Source: Halochromatium glycolicum (GTDB lineage: Bacteria > Pseudomonadota > Gammaproteobacteria > Chromatiales > Chromatiaceae). From it: a stretch of DNA of 58,013 bases. This document shows, piece after piece, positions 38,127 through 48,105 of this stretch. The stretch is taken from assembly GCF_016584085.1 (NCBI RefSeq), contig NZ_NRSJ01000031.1:1-58013 (forward strand). The letters run 5' to 3'. Position 1 is the stretch's first letter. Each line of letters starts with the position of its first letter. Both the position numbers and the translations under genes were made by a program. The notes under the pieces were generated by a model. It saw only the letters and a list, made by a program, of their open reading frames with translations. It did not search any database and was not told where the DNA came from.

Positions 38127-38615
38127 TCACTCACCAACCCGCCGCAGCACCGTCTTCATGACGGTCGGTGAGATCCGGAAATCGGAGGCATGCAGTGCGG
38201 CGAAGACGTCACGCGCTGATGAAATCACGCCACACTGACGCGCCAAGCCGATCACGGCCGCGGTGCCGGCCACGCGCAGCCCATGTTCGGCGGCGATGAC
38301 CCTGCCAGCACGCTCATCCATCAGCACCAGGCAGGGCTCGGTCTGCGCCAAGGCGATGCGGATGCAGGCCGCTTCGCCCGCGTCGAGATCCGGCAGTGCG
38401 GGCGCCGTCGGCACCGCTGTATGGACCTTGAGCCAGCCGCCATCGAGCCCGGCCCTGATCAGCCGTTCGTCTTCATACCCAAGGCCCGGCAACACCTCAT
38501 CGCGCACCGCTGGCGGCAGCCAAACCACGCCGAAAAGGGACTCGAGCCAGCCGAGCCCATCCACTCGCGCCAGGCCGATCAATGGACTGGCGTCTGTCAG
38601 GACGAGGCGAGCCAT
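38127..38615 (-). CDS. DUF3368 PIN-domain toxin
   Basis: Predicted ribonuclease toxin of a type II toxin-antitoxin pair. The 162-aa protein starts LVLTDASPLIGLARV with the first catalytic Asp, has EAACIRIA in the middle and LVLMDERAGR carrying a further acidic site, all as in DUF3368 proteins. It overlaps the antitoxin gene by 19 bases. The pair is within the block that separates gatA and gatB. Confidence 0.85.
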   Translation of the reverse strand: MARLVLTDASPLIGLARVDGLGWLESLFGVVWLPPAVRDEVLPGLGYEDERLIRAGLDGGWLKVHTAVPTAPALPDLDAGEAACIRIALAQTEPCLVLMDERAGRVIAAEHGLRVAGTAAVIGLARQCGVISSARDVFAALHASDFRISPTVMKTVLRRVGE

Positions 38616-38941
38616 GCATCCAGTTCGTCGAGGTCACGCTCCACCTCCGATGCCTCGAGGTCGATCACCGGGATGCCGAGCCGGGACAGGTGGGTTGCAA
38701 AGTCCCCTACCGACATCCCGGCAAGGTGCGCTGCACGGGCCAGGGACAGATGCCCATCGCGAAACAGGGCCGTCGCCAGGGCCGGGCGCACGCCCTCTCT
38801 CTCCAGCACGCCAGCCAGCTCCACGCCAACCATGAGGGCATCCGGCTTATCGCGATTGAGCACCAGTACCAGATCCTCACGCGCCTTGCGCAGCGCCTCG
38901 CTGGGGTTGTTCTTGAGCCCGCTGACGTTGACGGTCTGCAT
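38597..38941 (-). CDS. UPF0175 antitoxin with Phd-like N-terminus
   Basis: Antitoxin partner of the DUF3368 toxin. The 114-aa protein begins like a Phd/YefM DNA-binding antitoxin (VNVSGLKNNPSEALRKARED) and continues into a UPF0175 region (LATALFRDGHLSLARAAHLA, then GMSVGDFATHLSRLGIPV). Two antitoxin-type modules in one chain is longer than plain UPF0175 proteins of about 80-90 residues. It presumably represses its own operon. Confidence 0.82.
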   Translation of the reverse strand: MQTVNVSGLKNNPSEALRKAREDLVLVLNRDKPDALMVGVELAGVLEREGVRPALATALFRDGHLSLARAAHLAGMSVGDFATHLSRLGIPVIDLEASEVERDLDELDAWLASS

Positions 38942-39533
38942 GCCTATCGCTCATGGGAATCAAACATAGGAATCAGTGTAGCACCCGCCGATCCGGCTCG
39001 CCGATAGCCATCGCGGTCACCGCTGCTGCCAAGACCTGGCCGTCGATCACAGCATGCTGTTATAGCCATCCAACCTAATGCGAGCACTGACCCTCTTTGA
39101 TCCTGGCGGCAGTGATGCAGGACAACCAAAAGGGTCTGTACGGATATCAGTGCGGTTGACTAGACAGGCTGCTGACTTGGCTCGGCGCCCCGGTCTGGAA
39201 CGCCCTCATTGCCAGTTTGAGCCAGGGGCCTGCGCATCAGGATGCCCGGCACGCACATCGTCGCATGGTGTCGCCGCAGCCAGGGCCTGCTGATCGCACA
39301 GCACCTCGGCCCCCTTCATGACTCATACCTCAACGCCGGCGATGGCACCTTTCACATCCTCGATGAGCCCCGCTCAACCTGGGCTAGAATGACGCCTTTC
39401 TTGATGAGCCCAGGGGCTGCTGCGCGCAGCCTGTTTCGCAGTGCCGCGCAACGCATCCGCTGCGTCAGCCTGCCGCGCGCCGCAAGCCGCAACCGCTCCG
39501 TGCCAGCACCCAACCAACGAGAACCGACTCCGC
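38942..39533. other. Long intergenic stretch upstream of gatB
   Basis: Nearly 600 bases with no supported gene. A possible -10 element TAGAAT lies at 39384-39389, without a good -35. A hairpin of GGCTGC and GCAGCC (about 39415-39433) lies roughly 100 bases before gatB. This region is what remains upstream of gatB after its separation from gatCA, and it must supply a new promoter. Confidence 0.4.
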
Positions 39534-40976
<1,443 letters not shown>

Positions 40977-41000
40977 GCAAGCGACAACCGGTCAGCAGCC

Positions 41001-41579
41001 TTAGGCACCGCCGATCCCGCTCTCGGCATAGATGGTCGCAAGCGGGATCGACAGGCCCAGCTCGTCGAGGACCAGTTCATCGGCCGGCTGCTCGCAGAGC
41101 TGCGGCGACCAGAGCCCACCTTGGTTGCGGTAGTGCAGGACCCCGATCGCCGTCGAATCCACGAGCACATAGTCGGCCAAGGTCTCGATCGTCTGATACT
41201 GCAGGAACTTGGCGCCGCGGTCTTCGCGCGCAGTGCTGGGCGAGGTGACCTCGATGATCAGCACCGGATTCACCAAGGTCCGCAGCCCATTGATGGTCAC
41301 GAAAGCCGGATCACAGGCCACCGACAGGTCCGGGTAGAGATAGGGGCTGCCGGTGCTGACACGGACGCGCTGATCACTGCCGAAGGGACGACAGCCGCGC
41401 GCCCGCAGCCCGAAACGCAGCTCGGCGAGCAGATTGACGCAGAGGCTGTTGTGCTCGGGCTGCGCGCCGCCCATGCAATGTACCTCGCCGTTGCGATACT
41501 CGCAGCGCTGGCTCGAGGTGCTGTCGAGCGCGAAGTACTCCTCCAAGCTAACGAAATCGCGTTTCAGCGAAGTGGCCAT
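41001..41579 (-). CDS. Uma2-family (DUF820) nuclease-like protein
   Basis: A 192-aa member of the Uma2 group, which has a PD-(D/E)XK nuclease fold. Seen are the start VSLEEYFALDSTS, the acidic site in YLYPDLSVAC and IIEVTSPSTAREDRGAK carrying the E-x-x and downstream Lys. These proteins are abundant in cyanobacteria and phototrophs; their function is not known. It is convergent with gatB, with 24 bases between the stops. Confidence 0.82.
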   Translation of the reverse strand: MATSLKRDFVSLEEYFALDSTSSQRCEYRNGEVHCMGGAQPEHNSLCVNLLAELRFGLRARGCRPFGSDQRVRVSTGSPYLYPDLSVACDPAFVTINGLRTLVNPVLIIEVTSPSTAREDRGAKFLQYQTIETLADYVLVDSTAIGVLHYRNQGGLWSPQLCEQPADELVLDELGLSIPLATIYAESGIGGA

Positions 41580-41627
41580 GGTATGACACCCAGCGCAGAG
41601 CCTTGGCGATCAGTATAGCCTTTGCGC

Positions 41628-43034
41628 TCAGTGCCCTCCGCCCTTCAGCGCCGAGGCGATGCCCTCGATGGTGTCCTTGGCGTCGCCAAAGATCAGCGAG
41701 GTGTTGTCCTGATAGAACAGTAGGTTGTCGACCCCGGAATAGCCCGGGCGCATCGAGCGCTTGAGGAAGTAGACCTGGCGCGCCTTGCCGGCCTCGAGGA
41801 TCGGCATGCCGTAGATCGGGCTCGTCGGGTCCTCCTTCGCCGCCGGGTTGACGACATCGTTGGCGCCGACCACCAGCACGACCTCGGTGCCCGGGAATTC
41901 CGGGTTGATCTCGTCCATCTCCAGGACATTGTCGTAGGGGATATCCGCCTCGGCCAGCAGCACGTTCATGTGCCCCGGCATGCGCCCGGCGACCGGATGG
42001 ATCGCGAACTTCACCTCGACGCCGCGCGCCTGGAGCAGCTCCATCATCTCCTTCAGCGCATGCTGGGCCTGGGCGACCGCCATGCCGTAGCCGGGCACGA
42101 CGATGACCTTGCCGGCATCCTCCATCCAGTAGACCGCCTCCTCGACCGAGGCCGACTTGACGCCCTTCTCGGCGGCCACGGCACCGGCGCTGTCGCCGCC
42201 GCTGCTGTCGGTGCCGAAGCCGCCGAAGACGACGTTGATGATGCTGCGGTTCATCGCCCGGCACATGATGTAGGAGAGGATCGCACCGGAGAAGCCGACC
42301 AAGGCGCCGACGATGATCAGCAGGTTGTTGTGCAGCGTGAAGCCGGTCGCCGCGGCCGCCCAGCCCGAGTAGCTGTTCAGCATCGAGATGATCACCGGCA
42401 TATCGGCGCCGCCGATCGGGATGATCAGCGTCCCACCGAGCACGAAGGCCAGCAGCGTCATCAGGACGAGCGAGACCCAACTACCGCTGCTCGCGAAGTG
42501 GACCGCCAGCGCGATCGTGGTCACCGCAATCAGGGCATTGAGCGCGTGCTGACCGGTGAACTTGATCGGCGCGCCGGACATGAGGCCCTGCAATTTGGCG
42601 AACGCGATCACCGAACCGGTGAAGGTGATCGCGCCGATCACGATGCCGGCCGCGAGCTCGCCCATCAGCACCCCGTTCAGGGTGCCGGCGGCGCCGCGGT
42701 TGATGAAGGTACCGATCGCGACCAGCACCGCCGCCATGCCGACGAAGCTGTGCAGGGCCGCGACCAGCTGCGGCATCGCCGTCATCTGGATGCGCAGCGC
42801 GACCACGATGCCGATCACCGCGCCGAGCCCGCCGGCGATGCCGATCAGCCAATAGCCCTGCACCTCGGCCCCGGCCAGGGTCGCGCCGATCGCGATGAGC
42901 ATGCCGAGGATGCCGAACAGGTTGCCGCGCCGGGCGGTGGCCGGATGGGTCAGCCCCTTGAGCGCGAAGATGAACAGGATCGCCGAGGCCAGATAGGCCA
43001 GCGCCTGGGTGGTGGGAGAGAGGGTCAGCGCCAT
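41628..43034 (-). CDS. pntB: NAD(P) transhydrogenase subunit beta
   Basis: Membrane subunit that couples proton re-entry to reduction of NADP+ by NADH. The 468-aa protein has about eight membrane helices in its first 260 residues and a C-terminal NADP-binding domain III (VIVVPGYGMAVAQAQHAL, HPVAGRMPGHMNVLLAEA). It is last in the pntAA-pntAB-pntB operon; stop and start of pntAB are 6 bases apart. Confidence 0.95.
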   Translation of the reverse strand: MALTLSPTTQALAYLASAILFIFALKGLTHPATARRGNLFGILGMLIAIGATLAGAEVQGYWLIGIAGGLGAVIGIVVALRIQMTAMPQLVAALHSFVGMAAVLVAIGTFINRGAAGTLNGVLMGELAAGIVIGAITFTGSVIAFAKLQGLMSGAPIKFTGQHALNALIAVTTIALAVHFASSGSWVSLVLMTLLAFVLGGTLIIPIGGADMPVIISMLNSYSGWAAAATGFTLHNNLLIIVGALVGFSGAILSYIMCRAMNRSIINVVFGGFGTDSSGGDSAGAVAAEKGVKSASVEEAVYWMEDAGKVIVVPGYGMAVAQAQHALKEMMELLQARGVEVKFAIHPVAGRMPGHMNVLLAEADIPYDNVLEMDEINPEFPGTEVVLVVGANDVVNPAAKEDPTSPIYGMPILEAGKARQVYFLKRSMRPGYSGVDNLLFYQDNTSLIFGDAKDTIEGIASALKGGGH

Positions 43035-43040
43035 CGGTGA

Positions 43041-43334
43041 TCAGCCCTTCTTCTGCTTCTTCTTGAACATCGAGAGCATGCGATGGGTGACGAGGAACCC
43101 GCCGAACACGTTGATGCTCGCCAACAGCACCGCGATGAAGCCGAGCGCCGAGGCCGCGAACCCGGCCTCCTCGAGGCCGGTCACCAGCAAGGCCCCGACC
43201 AGCACGATGCCGGAGATCGCGTTGGTCAGCGCGACCAGCGGCGTGTGCAAGGAGGGCGTGACGCCCCAGATGACGTAGTAGCCGATGAAGCAGGCGAGCA
43301 CGAAGACATAGAGCGCGAGGATGGATTCAGACAT
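43041..43334 (-). CDS. pntAB: NAD(P) transhydrogenase small membrane subunit
   Basis: Corresponds to the membrane part of the E. coli alpha subunit as a separate 97-aa chain, as in Rhodospirillum rubrum. It has three hydrophobic helices and the text [20 protein letters not shown] and [18 protein letters not shown]. The ATG at 43334 has GGGAGT about 9 bases upstream; the longer frame to 43649 is spurious and overlaps pntAA. Confidence 0.92.
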   Translation of the reverse strand: MSESILALYVFVLACFIGYYVIWGVTPSLHTPLVALTNAISGIVLVGALLVTGLEEAGFAASALGFIAVLLASINVFGGFLVTHRMLSMFKKKQKKG

Positions 43335-43429
43335 CCGTAAAGACTCCCAGGTTGCGTGTTTGGCGGTCGCGCGCGCAGCCGACGCGGCGCGGGCCGCGCG
43401 GGCCGGCGCCGCGTCGGCTGCGGGCGAGC

Positions 43430-44521
43430 TCAGGACTCGACCCGCATCGCCGCGGTGATCTCGTCCTGGGTCAGGTCCTTGAGCACCGGTCCGGCATCGG
43501 ACGGCTCGACCATGATCTCCAGCAGGTTGGCGAGATTCCTGGCATAGAAGGCGCTGGCGTCGGCGGGCACCATCGACGGGTAATTGGTATGGCCGACGAG
43601 GATCACGCCCTGGTGCTCGACGACCTGATCCGGCTCGGTCAGCTTGCAATTGCCGCCGTTGGCCGCGGCCAGATCGACGATCACCGAGCCGGTGCGCAGG
43701 CGCTCGACGACCTCGGTGGTGATCAGCTCCGGCGCCGGACGGCAGGGGATCAGCGCGGTGGTGATGATCACATGCGCCTTGGCCAGCTCATCGGCCAACA
43801 ACTGCTGCTGGCGCGCCTTGGCCTCGGCGGAGAGCTCCTTCGCGTAGCCGCCCTCGCCGGCCCCGCTCTCGCCGAGATCGAGCTCGATCGGCTTCGCCCC
43901 GAGCGAGGCGATCTGCTCCTTGGTCTCCGGACGCACATCATAGGCGAAGACATCGGCGCCGAGCCGGCGCGCGGTCGCGATCGCCTGCAGGCCGGCGACC
44001 CCGGCGCCGAGCACCACCACCCGCGCCGGCTTCGCCGAGCCGGCCGAGGTCATCATCATCGGGAAGAATCGGCCGTAGTGGGCCGCGGCCTCGAGCACCG
44101 CGCGATAGCCGGCGATGTTGCTCTGCGACGAGAGCGCATCCATCGACTGCGCGCGCGAGATGCGCGGCATCCGCTCCATCGCCAAGACCCGCACCCCGTT
44201 CTCGACCATCCGCGACAGCAGCGCATCCTCGCCGCAGGCCTCGACCAGCCCGATGTAGACACTGCCGGAGGCCACCGCTTGGGCCTCCTCGTCGCTCGGG
44301 CGGCGCACCTTGAGCACGATATCGGCATTGAAGCAGGCGGCCCGGTCCACCAGCTCCACCCCGACCTCGGCATAGGCGGCGTCGGGGTAATGCGCCGCGG
44401 CGCCGGCACCGGATTCGAGCACGACCTCGAACCCTTTGCCGATCAGCTTCTTGGCCACATCGGGCGTGGTCGCGACGCGGCGCTCGCCGGTGCGCGTCTC
44501 TGTTGGGATGCCGAGCTTCAT
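43430..44521 (-). CDS. pntAA: NAD(P) transhydrogenase subunit alpha, NAD-binding part
   Basis: Soluble domain I that binds NAD(H). The 363-aa protein has an alanine-dehydrogenase-like fold: [20 protein letters not shown] at the start, [14 protein letters not shown], and the nucleotide motif [21 protein letters not shown]. It is first in the three-gene operon; the gap to pntAB (95 bases) is larger than that between pntAB and pntB. Confidence 0.95.
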   Translation of the reverse strand: MKLGIPTETRTGERRVATTPDVAKKLIGKGFEVVLESGAGAAAHYPDAAYAEVGVELVDRAACFNADIVLKVRRPSDEEAQAVASGSVYIGLVEACGEDALLSRMVENGVRVLAMERMPRISRAQSMDALSSQSNIAGYRAVLEAAAHYGRFFPMMMTSAGSAKPARVVVLGAGVAGLQAIATARRLGADVFAYDVRPETKEQIASLGAKPIELDLGESGAGEGGYAKELSAEAKARQQQLLADELAKAHVIITTALIPCRPAPELITTEVVERLRTGSVIVDLAAANGGNCKLTEPDQVVEHQGVILVGHTNYPSMVPADASAFYARNLANLLEIMVEPSDAGPVLKDLTQDEITAAMRVES

Positions 44522-44828
44522 GACAATCGCTTCAGGTCTCGTTCGTTGCGGGCTAGGTGGCGCCTCAGAGGCGACCGGCGCTGCGGCCGTTGGCGTGGGC
44601 CATCGGCCGACCTCGGTCGGGCACCGGATGCGAGCGCGGCATTATCGGCGCTCGAACGCGCTAGCTCAATGGGTCGGCTGCTTGGATCGCACCGCCCCAT
44701 GCGTTCGTCGGCAGCGGTTTTCGCACCCGTGCCGGTCGTCACCAAGCGCTTGCTCGGCGAGCACGGCATGCCGGCTCAATGCCGGCTCAATGCTGGTTTG
44801 AATTCCGCAAGCCGCGCGGCATGCTGGC
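44522..44828. other. Intergenic stretch between pntAA and ppsR with a 42-bp duplication
   Basis: About 300 bases that must hold the pnt operon promoter. Its right end repeats the last bases of ppsR (see the repeat at 44784-44859). No clear promoter motif was read. Confidence 0.5.
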
Positions 44829-44859
44829 TCAATGCTGGCCCGAATTCCGCAAGCCGCGC
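44784..44859. repeat. Tandem duplication of the ppsR 3' end
   Basis: A 34-base stretch at 44784-44817 recurs at 44826-44859 with two differences, a 42-base period. The right copy contains the ppsR stop codon and its last ten or so codons; the left copy is untranslated. Shorter echoes (ATGCCGGCTCA) extend left to about 44768. Confidence 0.75.
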
Positions 44860-45644
44860 AGCACCTGCGCCGAGATCTCCTCGATCGACTGACTGGTCGT
44901 ATCGAGCACCGGCACCCCGAGCTGGCCCAACATCTCCTGCGCCAACCGGATATCGTTGCGGCAGCGCGCGAGCGACGCGTACTCACTGCCCGGCCGCCGC
45001 TCCTCGCGGATCAGATGCAGCCGCCGCGGCTCGATGGTCAGCCCGAACACCTTCTCCCTGACCGCATTCACCTCCTCCGGCAGCGCCTCGCGCTCGAAGT
45101 CGTCCTCGGTCAGCGGATGATTGGCCGCGCGCAGCCCGTAATGGATCGCCAGATAGAGGCAGGTGGGGGTCTTGCCCGAGCGCGAGACCCCGACCAGTAC
45201 CACATCGGCATGGCGGAAGTTATCCGGACGCAAGCCGTCATCGTTCGCCATCGCGAAATTGATCGCCTCGATGCGCTTGGTGTACATGCTGGGCTTGGTG
45301 ATCGCATGGCTGCGGCCCGACTGACGGCTCGGCGAGACGCCCAGCTCGGCACTGAGCGGCTCGACGAACTGCTCGAACAGCTCCAGATGGAAGCAATCGC
45401 CCTGCTTCAGGATCGCCGCGATCTCGGGATCGAGCATGGTCGAGAACACCAGCGGGCGCGCACCGTCACGTTCGGCCGCCTCGTGCATCCGCTGGGTCAG
45501 GGCACGCGCCCTGGCCTCGGTGTTGATGTAGGGCATGTAGACCTGCTCGAACTCGACGCTGTCGAATTGCGACAACAGGCTCTGCCCGAGGGTCTCGGCG
45601 GTGATGCCGGTGCTCTCGGAGACGAAAAAGACCGTTCGCTTCAT
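44829..45644 (-). CDS. ppsR: PEP synthase regulatory protein (kinase/pyrophosphorylase)
   Basis: Switches phosphoenolpyruvate synthase off by ADP-dependent phosphorylation and on by phosphorolysis. The 271-aa protein starts MKRTVFFVSESTGITAETLG and has the P-loop GVSRSGKTPTCLYLA and the DUF299 text. I chose the ATG at 45644, which matches the family start, over the frame start at 45668. The target gene ppsA is not in the window. Confidence 0.93.
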   Translation of the reverse strand: MKRTVFFVSESTGITAETLGQSLLSQFDSVEFEQVYMPYINTEARARALTQRMHEAAERDGARPLVFSTMLDPEIAAILKQGDCFHLELFEQFVEPLSAELGVSPSRQSGRSHAITKPSMYTKRIEAINFAMANDDGLRPDNFRHADVVLVGVSRSGKTPTCLYLAIHYGLRAANHPLTEDDFEREALPEEVNAVREKVFGLTIEPRRLHLIREERRPGSEYASLARCRNDIRLAQEMLGQLGVPVLDTTSQSIEEISAQVLRGLRNSGQH

Positions 45645-45740
45645 GGCTTCACCCAAGCGATCCATCATGGCACCGCCGGGCGCAGAGCGAGCGCTTTAGC
45701 CGAGCGGCAGATAAACAATTGGGCATCCTCGACGCGCCCC

Positions 45741-45754
45741 GTGATTCACGTCAA
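45741..45754. promoter_or_regulatory. Candidate FNR-type box
   Basis: GTGAT-N4-GTCAA agrees with the FNR consensus TTGAT-N4-ATCAA at 8 of 10 defined bases. It lies 83 bases before the 45837 gene and about 90 before ppsR. Anaerobic control would suit this region, but the match is moderate. Confidence 0.35.
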
Positions 45755-45836
45755 TGCGGTCAGAGCGATGCTGGCCAGATAGTAGGCGAAGCAGCCGCGA
45801 GGCGCTCGCTGATTCGACGACCCGGAGAACCGCATC

Positions 45837-46304
45837 ATGGCAACCATCCGCAATGACAAAGACCTGCGTGACCTGCTGGAGAGGCTGCCCGTCGACCAGC
45901 AGCGCATCATCGGCCTCAGGTTCGCCCAGGACCTCGCGCATCTGAGCCGCGACGAGCGTGTCAAGCGCGCGATCGAGGCCGGTCTGCGCGCGGACGTCTC
46001 GGGGCAGGAGCTGGAAGACGGCTACCATGCCGCCAAGGCCTGGGCAACCAAGACCTATACCGACTGCGGCAAGGACACCGACTGGCTCGCCCAAGCCGAT
46101 CATTTCGTCGCCGCCGCCGTCGCCGCGGCCCTGACCCCGGACAAGATGCTGCCCGACGCCAAGACCAATCGCGCCTGGAAGGCAGCGATGCATGCGCGGA
46201 TGGCCAACAACTGCGAGCTCGTCGAGCCTGGCGGCGACGCGCAGCTCGACGCGGTGCAGCGCCAGTACCGGATCGCCGACGAGCTAATCGATGCCGCCGG
46301 CTAG
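45837..46304 (+). CDS. Conserved-looking hypothetical protein near the hydrogenase cluster
   Basis: A 155-aa soluble helical protein without signal peptide. Its text (HAAKAWATKTYTDCGKDTDW and LPDAKTNRAWKAAMHARMAN) looks like a regular folded protein, but I do not recognise the family. It is divergent from ppsR and convergent with hypC. Location suggests, but does not show, a role with the hydrogenase. Confidence 0.6.
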   Translation: MATIRNDKDLRDLLERLPVDQQRIIGLRFAQDLAHLSRDERVKRAIEAGLRADVSGQELEDGYHAAKAWATKTYTDCGKDTDWLAQADHFVAAAVAAALTPDKMLPDAKTNRAWKAAMHARMANNCELVEPGGDAQLDAVQRQYRIADELIDAAG

Positions 46305-46371
46305 ATCGCTTGCCCGGCGATGCCCTCCCCTGAGCGGGCACCGGCGCCCGACCGCGGACCCGGGCCCCTGC

Positions 46372-46617
46372 TCAGCGCGGCCCCTCGGGTGCAGCCGTAG
46401 CCGCGAGCATCTCATCGTAAACGGCCCAGGCATCAGCCGCGCGCTCGGCCGAGATCTTCTCGATCGCATGGCCGAGATGCACCACGACGAAATCGCCGAC
46501 CGCCAGCTCGTCCGGGTCCAGCATCAACAGGCTGACATCCCGCTCCGCCCCCTTCGCCTCGCAGCGCGCAGCGAGGCCGTTGATGGCCGTGATCTGCATT
46601 GGAATCCCCATGCACAT
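46372..46617 (-). CDS. hypC: Hydrogenase maturation chaperone HypC
   Basis: Delivers the Fe(CN)2CO group with HypD to the large-subunit precursor. The 81-aa protein begins MCMGIPMQI with the essential Cys2 and has the family text DELAVGDFVVVHLGHAIEKI. No hypA, B, D, E or F gene is in the window, so other maturation genes must be elsewhere. It is transcribed away from hynD. Confidence 0.92.
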   Translation of the reverse strand: MCMGIPMQITAINGLAARCEAKGAERDVSLLMLDPDELAVGDFVVVHLGHAIEKISAERAADAWAVYDEMLAATAAPEGPR

Positions 46618-46835
46618 GGGCGTGCCTCCGGTTCGATCTCATCACTCGGTGCAGGCTAAGGTCCCAGCTCAGCCGTCCGCAAGCGATCCGCATCAATCAC
46701 AGCCTCGATTTCTCTGGCCTGATTTCCCTGATTGCCCTGGTTTCGGTAACCCCTTTCGCCACAGCCCCGAGCTCCCGGACCGGAGACCATGTCATCCAAT
46801 CAATCGCCGCGCTGCCCCAACCAGAGGACGCCCCC

Positions 46836-47321
46836 ATGCCCGCTCAAGGCACCCTGATCCTCGGCCTCGGCAATGTGCTGCTCGCCGACGAGGCGGCCGG
46901 CGCCGCGGTGCTGCGTGCGCTGGAGCCGATGGCCGAGGCCGACCCGGACCTGACCCTCTACGATGGCGGCACCCTGAGCTTCACCCTCGCCGGCCCGATC
47001 GGTGAGGCTGAGCGGCTGATCGTGGTCGATGCGGCCGCAATGGACGACCCGCCGGGGACCGTGCGGGTATTCGAGGGCGAGGCGATGGACCGGCAACTGA
47101 GCAAGCACGCGAAGAGCGTGCACGAGGTCAGCCTCGCGGACCTCTTCGATATCGCCCGCCTGACCGATACGCTGCCGGCACAGCGCGCACTGATCGGGAT
47201 CGAGCCCGAGCAGGTCGACTGGGGCGATCAGCTCAGCCCGGCGGTGGCAGCAGCCGTGCCGGAGGCCGTCAGCCGAATCCAGACACTGCTGCAGCGCTGG
47301 CGCAATCCCGTTTCGTCATAG
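46836..47321 (+). CDS. hynD: Hydrogenase maturation protease
   Basis: Nickel-dependent endopeptidase that removes the C-terminal tail of the [NiFe] large subunit. The 161-aa protein has LGLGNVLLADE, VVDAA and SVHEVSLADL; the nickel ligands Glu19, Asp65 and His96 have the same spacing as Glu16, Asp62 and His93 of HybD. The ATG at 46836 is preceded by GAGG. The natural substrate is presumably HynL, whose gene is 4 kb downstream on the same strand. Confidence 0.92.
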   Translation: MPAQGTLILGLGNVLLADEAAGAAVLRALEPMAEADPDLTLYDGGTLSFTLAGPIGEAERLIVVDAAAMDDPPGTVRVFEGEAMDRQLSKHAKSVHEVSLADLFDIARLTDTLPAQRALIGIEPEQVDWGDQLSPAVAAAVPEAVSRIQTLLQRWRNPVSS

Positions 47322-47345
47322 CTGCGCATAGGCCAGCCTCCGCTT

Positions 47346-47363
47346 GATTGCGCCGCGGCAATC
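47346..47363. promoter_or_regulatory. Small palindrome after hynD
   Basis: GATTGC and GCAATC form a perfect 6-bp inverted repeat around GCCGCG, about 25 bases after the hynD stop. There is no T tract, so it may be a processing hairpin or a binding site rather than a terminator. Confidence 0.35.
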
Positions 47364-47447
47364 TTCGGCGGCGCCGTCTCTTCTCGACTCGCCGAGCACG
47401 CCCCCCCCCGGGATTGCCATGCGATTCCGCAGTCCTGAACAGGGTTA

Positions 47448-47482
47448 TTGACGTGTTTGCAGCAATCCGTGCGTCACGTCAA
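47448..47482. promoter_or_regulatory. Long-spaced inverted repeat upstream of the hyn operon
   Basis: TTGACGTG (47448-47455) and CACGTCAA (47475-47482) are exact reverse complements, with centres 27 bases apart. The flanks also pair (CGTGTTTG with CAAACACG). It lies 55-90 bases before the hupH-like start, as expected for an activator site. The TTGAC half-sites recall FNR/CRP-family boxes but the spacing is wrong for a standard box. Confidence 0.5.
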
Positions 47483-47537
47483 ACACGCCTCGATCAGCAG
47501 TCACTAACATTACAAACAACCGATGGAGGTACGCTGA

Positions 47538-47987
47538 ATGGCCGAGCTCGCCGACATCCCGATCCGTATCGAGCAACCGGACGCCGAACCGCGGCAGTTC
47601 GGTAACGCCCTTCCGATCCTGCACCAGATCCGGCATGCCCTGCTGCGGCTGGCCGAGCAGGGCGAACCAACCCGCATCGACCTTGCCGCGATGCCGTTCG
47701 GACCCGGTGATGAGGAGCGGCTGATGAGCACGCTCGGCCGCGGTGAGGTCGAGGCGACCGTCGAGGCCCTCGGACCCACCCGGATCTGGGAGACCCGTTT
47801 CCCGGGCGTCTGGGTACTCGATTACGCCAACGTCGAAGGGGAGCGCCTCGCATTGCAGATCGAGATCGACGAGGTCCCGCAAATGCTGCGCACCGCCACG
47901 GCCGACATCGCTGAGGCGCTGGCCGCGTTGGACACCGAGCTCAGTCCGCCGCCGGCAGCAGAGCGCGCAGACGGCACGGAGCCCTAG
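47538..47987 (+). CDS. hupH: HupH/HyaF-like hydrogenase expression protein
   Basis: A 149-aa protein matching the C-terminal half of HupH/HyaF, accessory proteins thought to help assemble the small subunit: NALPILHQIRHALLRLAEQG, RIWETRFPGVWVLDYANVEG and LQIEIDEVPQMLRTA. It is about half the length of full HupH. The ATG at 47538 has GGAGG about 8 bases upstream. It is 118 bases before hynS, probably in the same operon. Confidence 0.85.
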   Translation: MAELADIPIRIEQPDAEPRQFGNALPILHQIRHALLRLAEQGEPTRIDLAAMPFGPGDEERLMSTLGRGEVEATVEALGPTRIWETRFPGVWVLDYANVEGERLALQIEIDEVPQMLRTATADIAEALAALDTELSPPPAAERADGTEP

Positions 47988-48105
47988 AGCGTCACAAGAG
48001 AGTAATGCGTCCTGGTCGGCCATTGGGCCGCACCCCATTGGGTTACGAGTCCAGGTCGCATCCAGACAACCATTGATCGAGCTTCGAGCAAAGTCAGGAG
48101 AAGAG

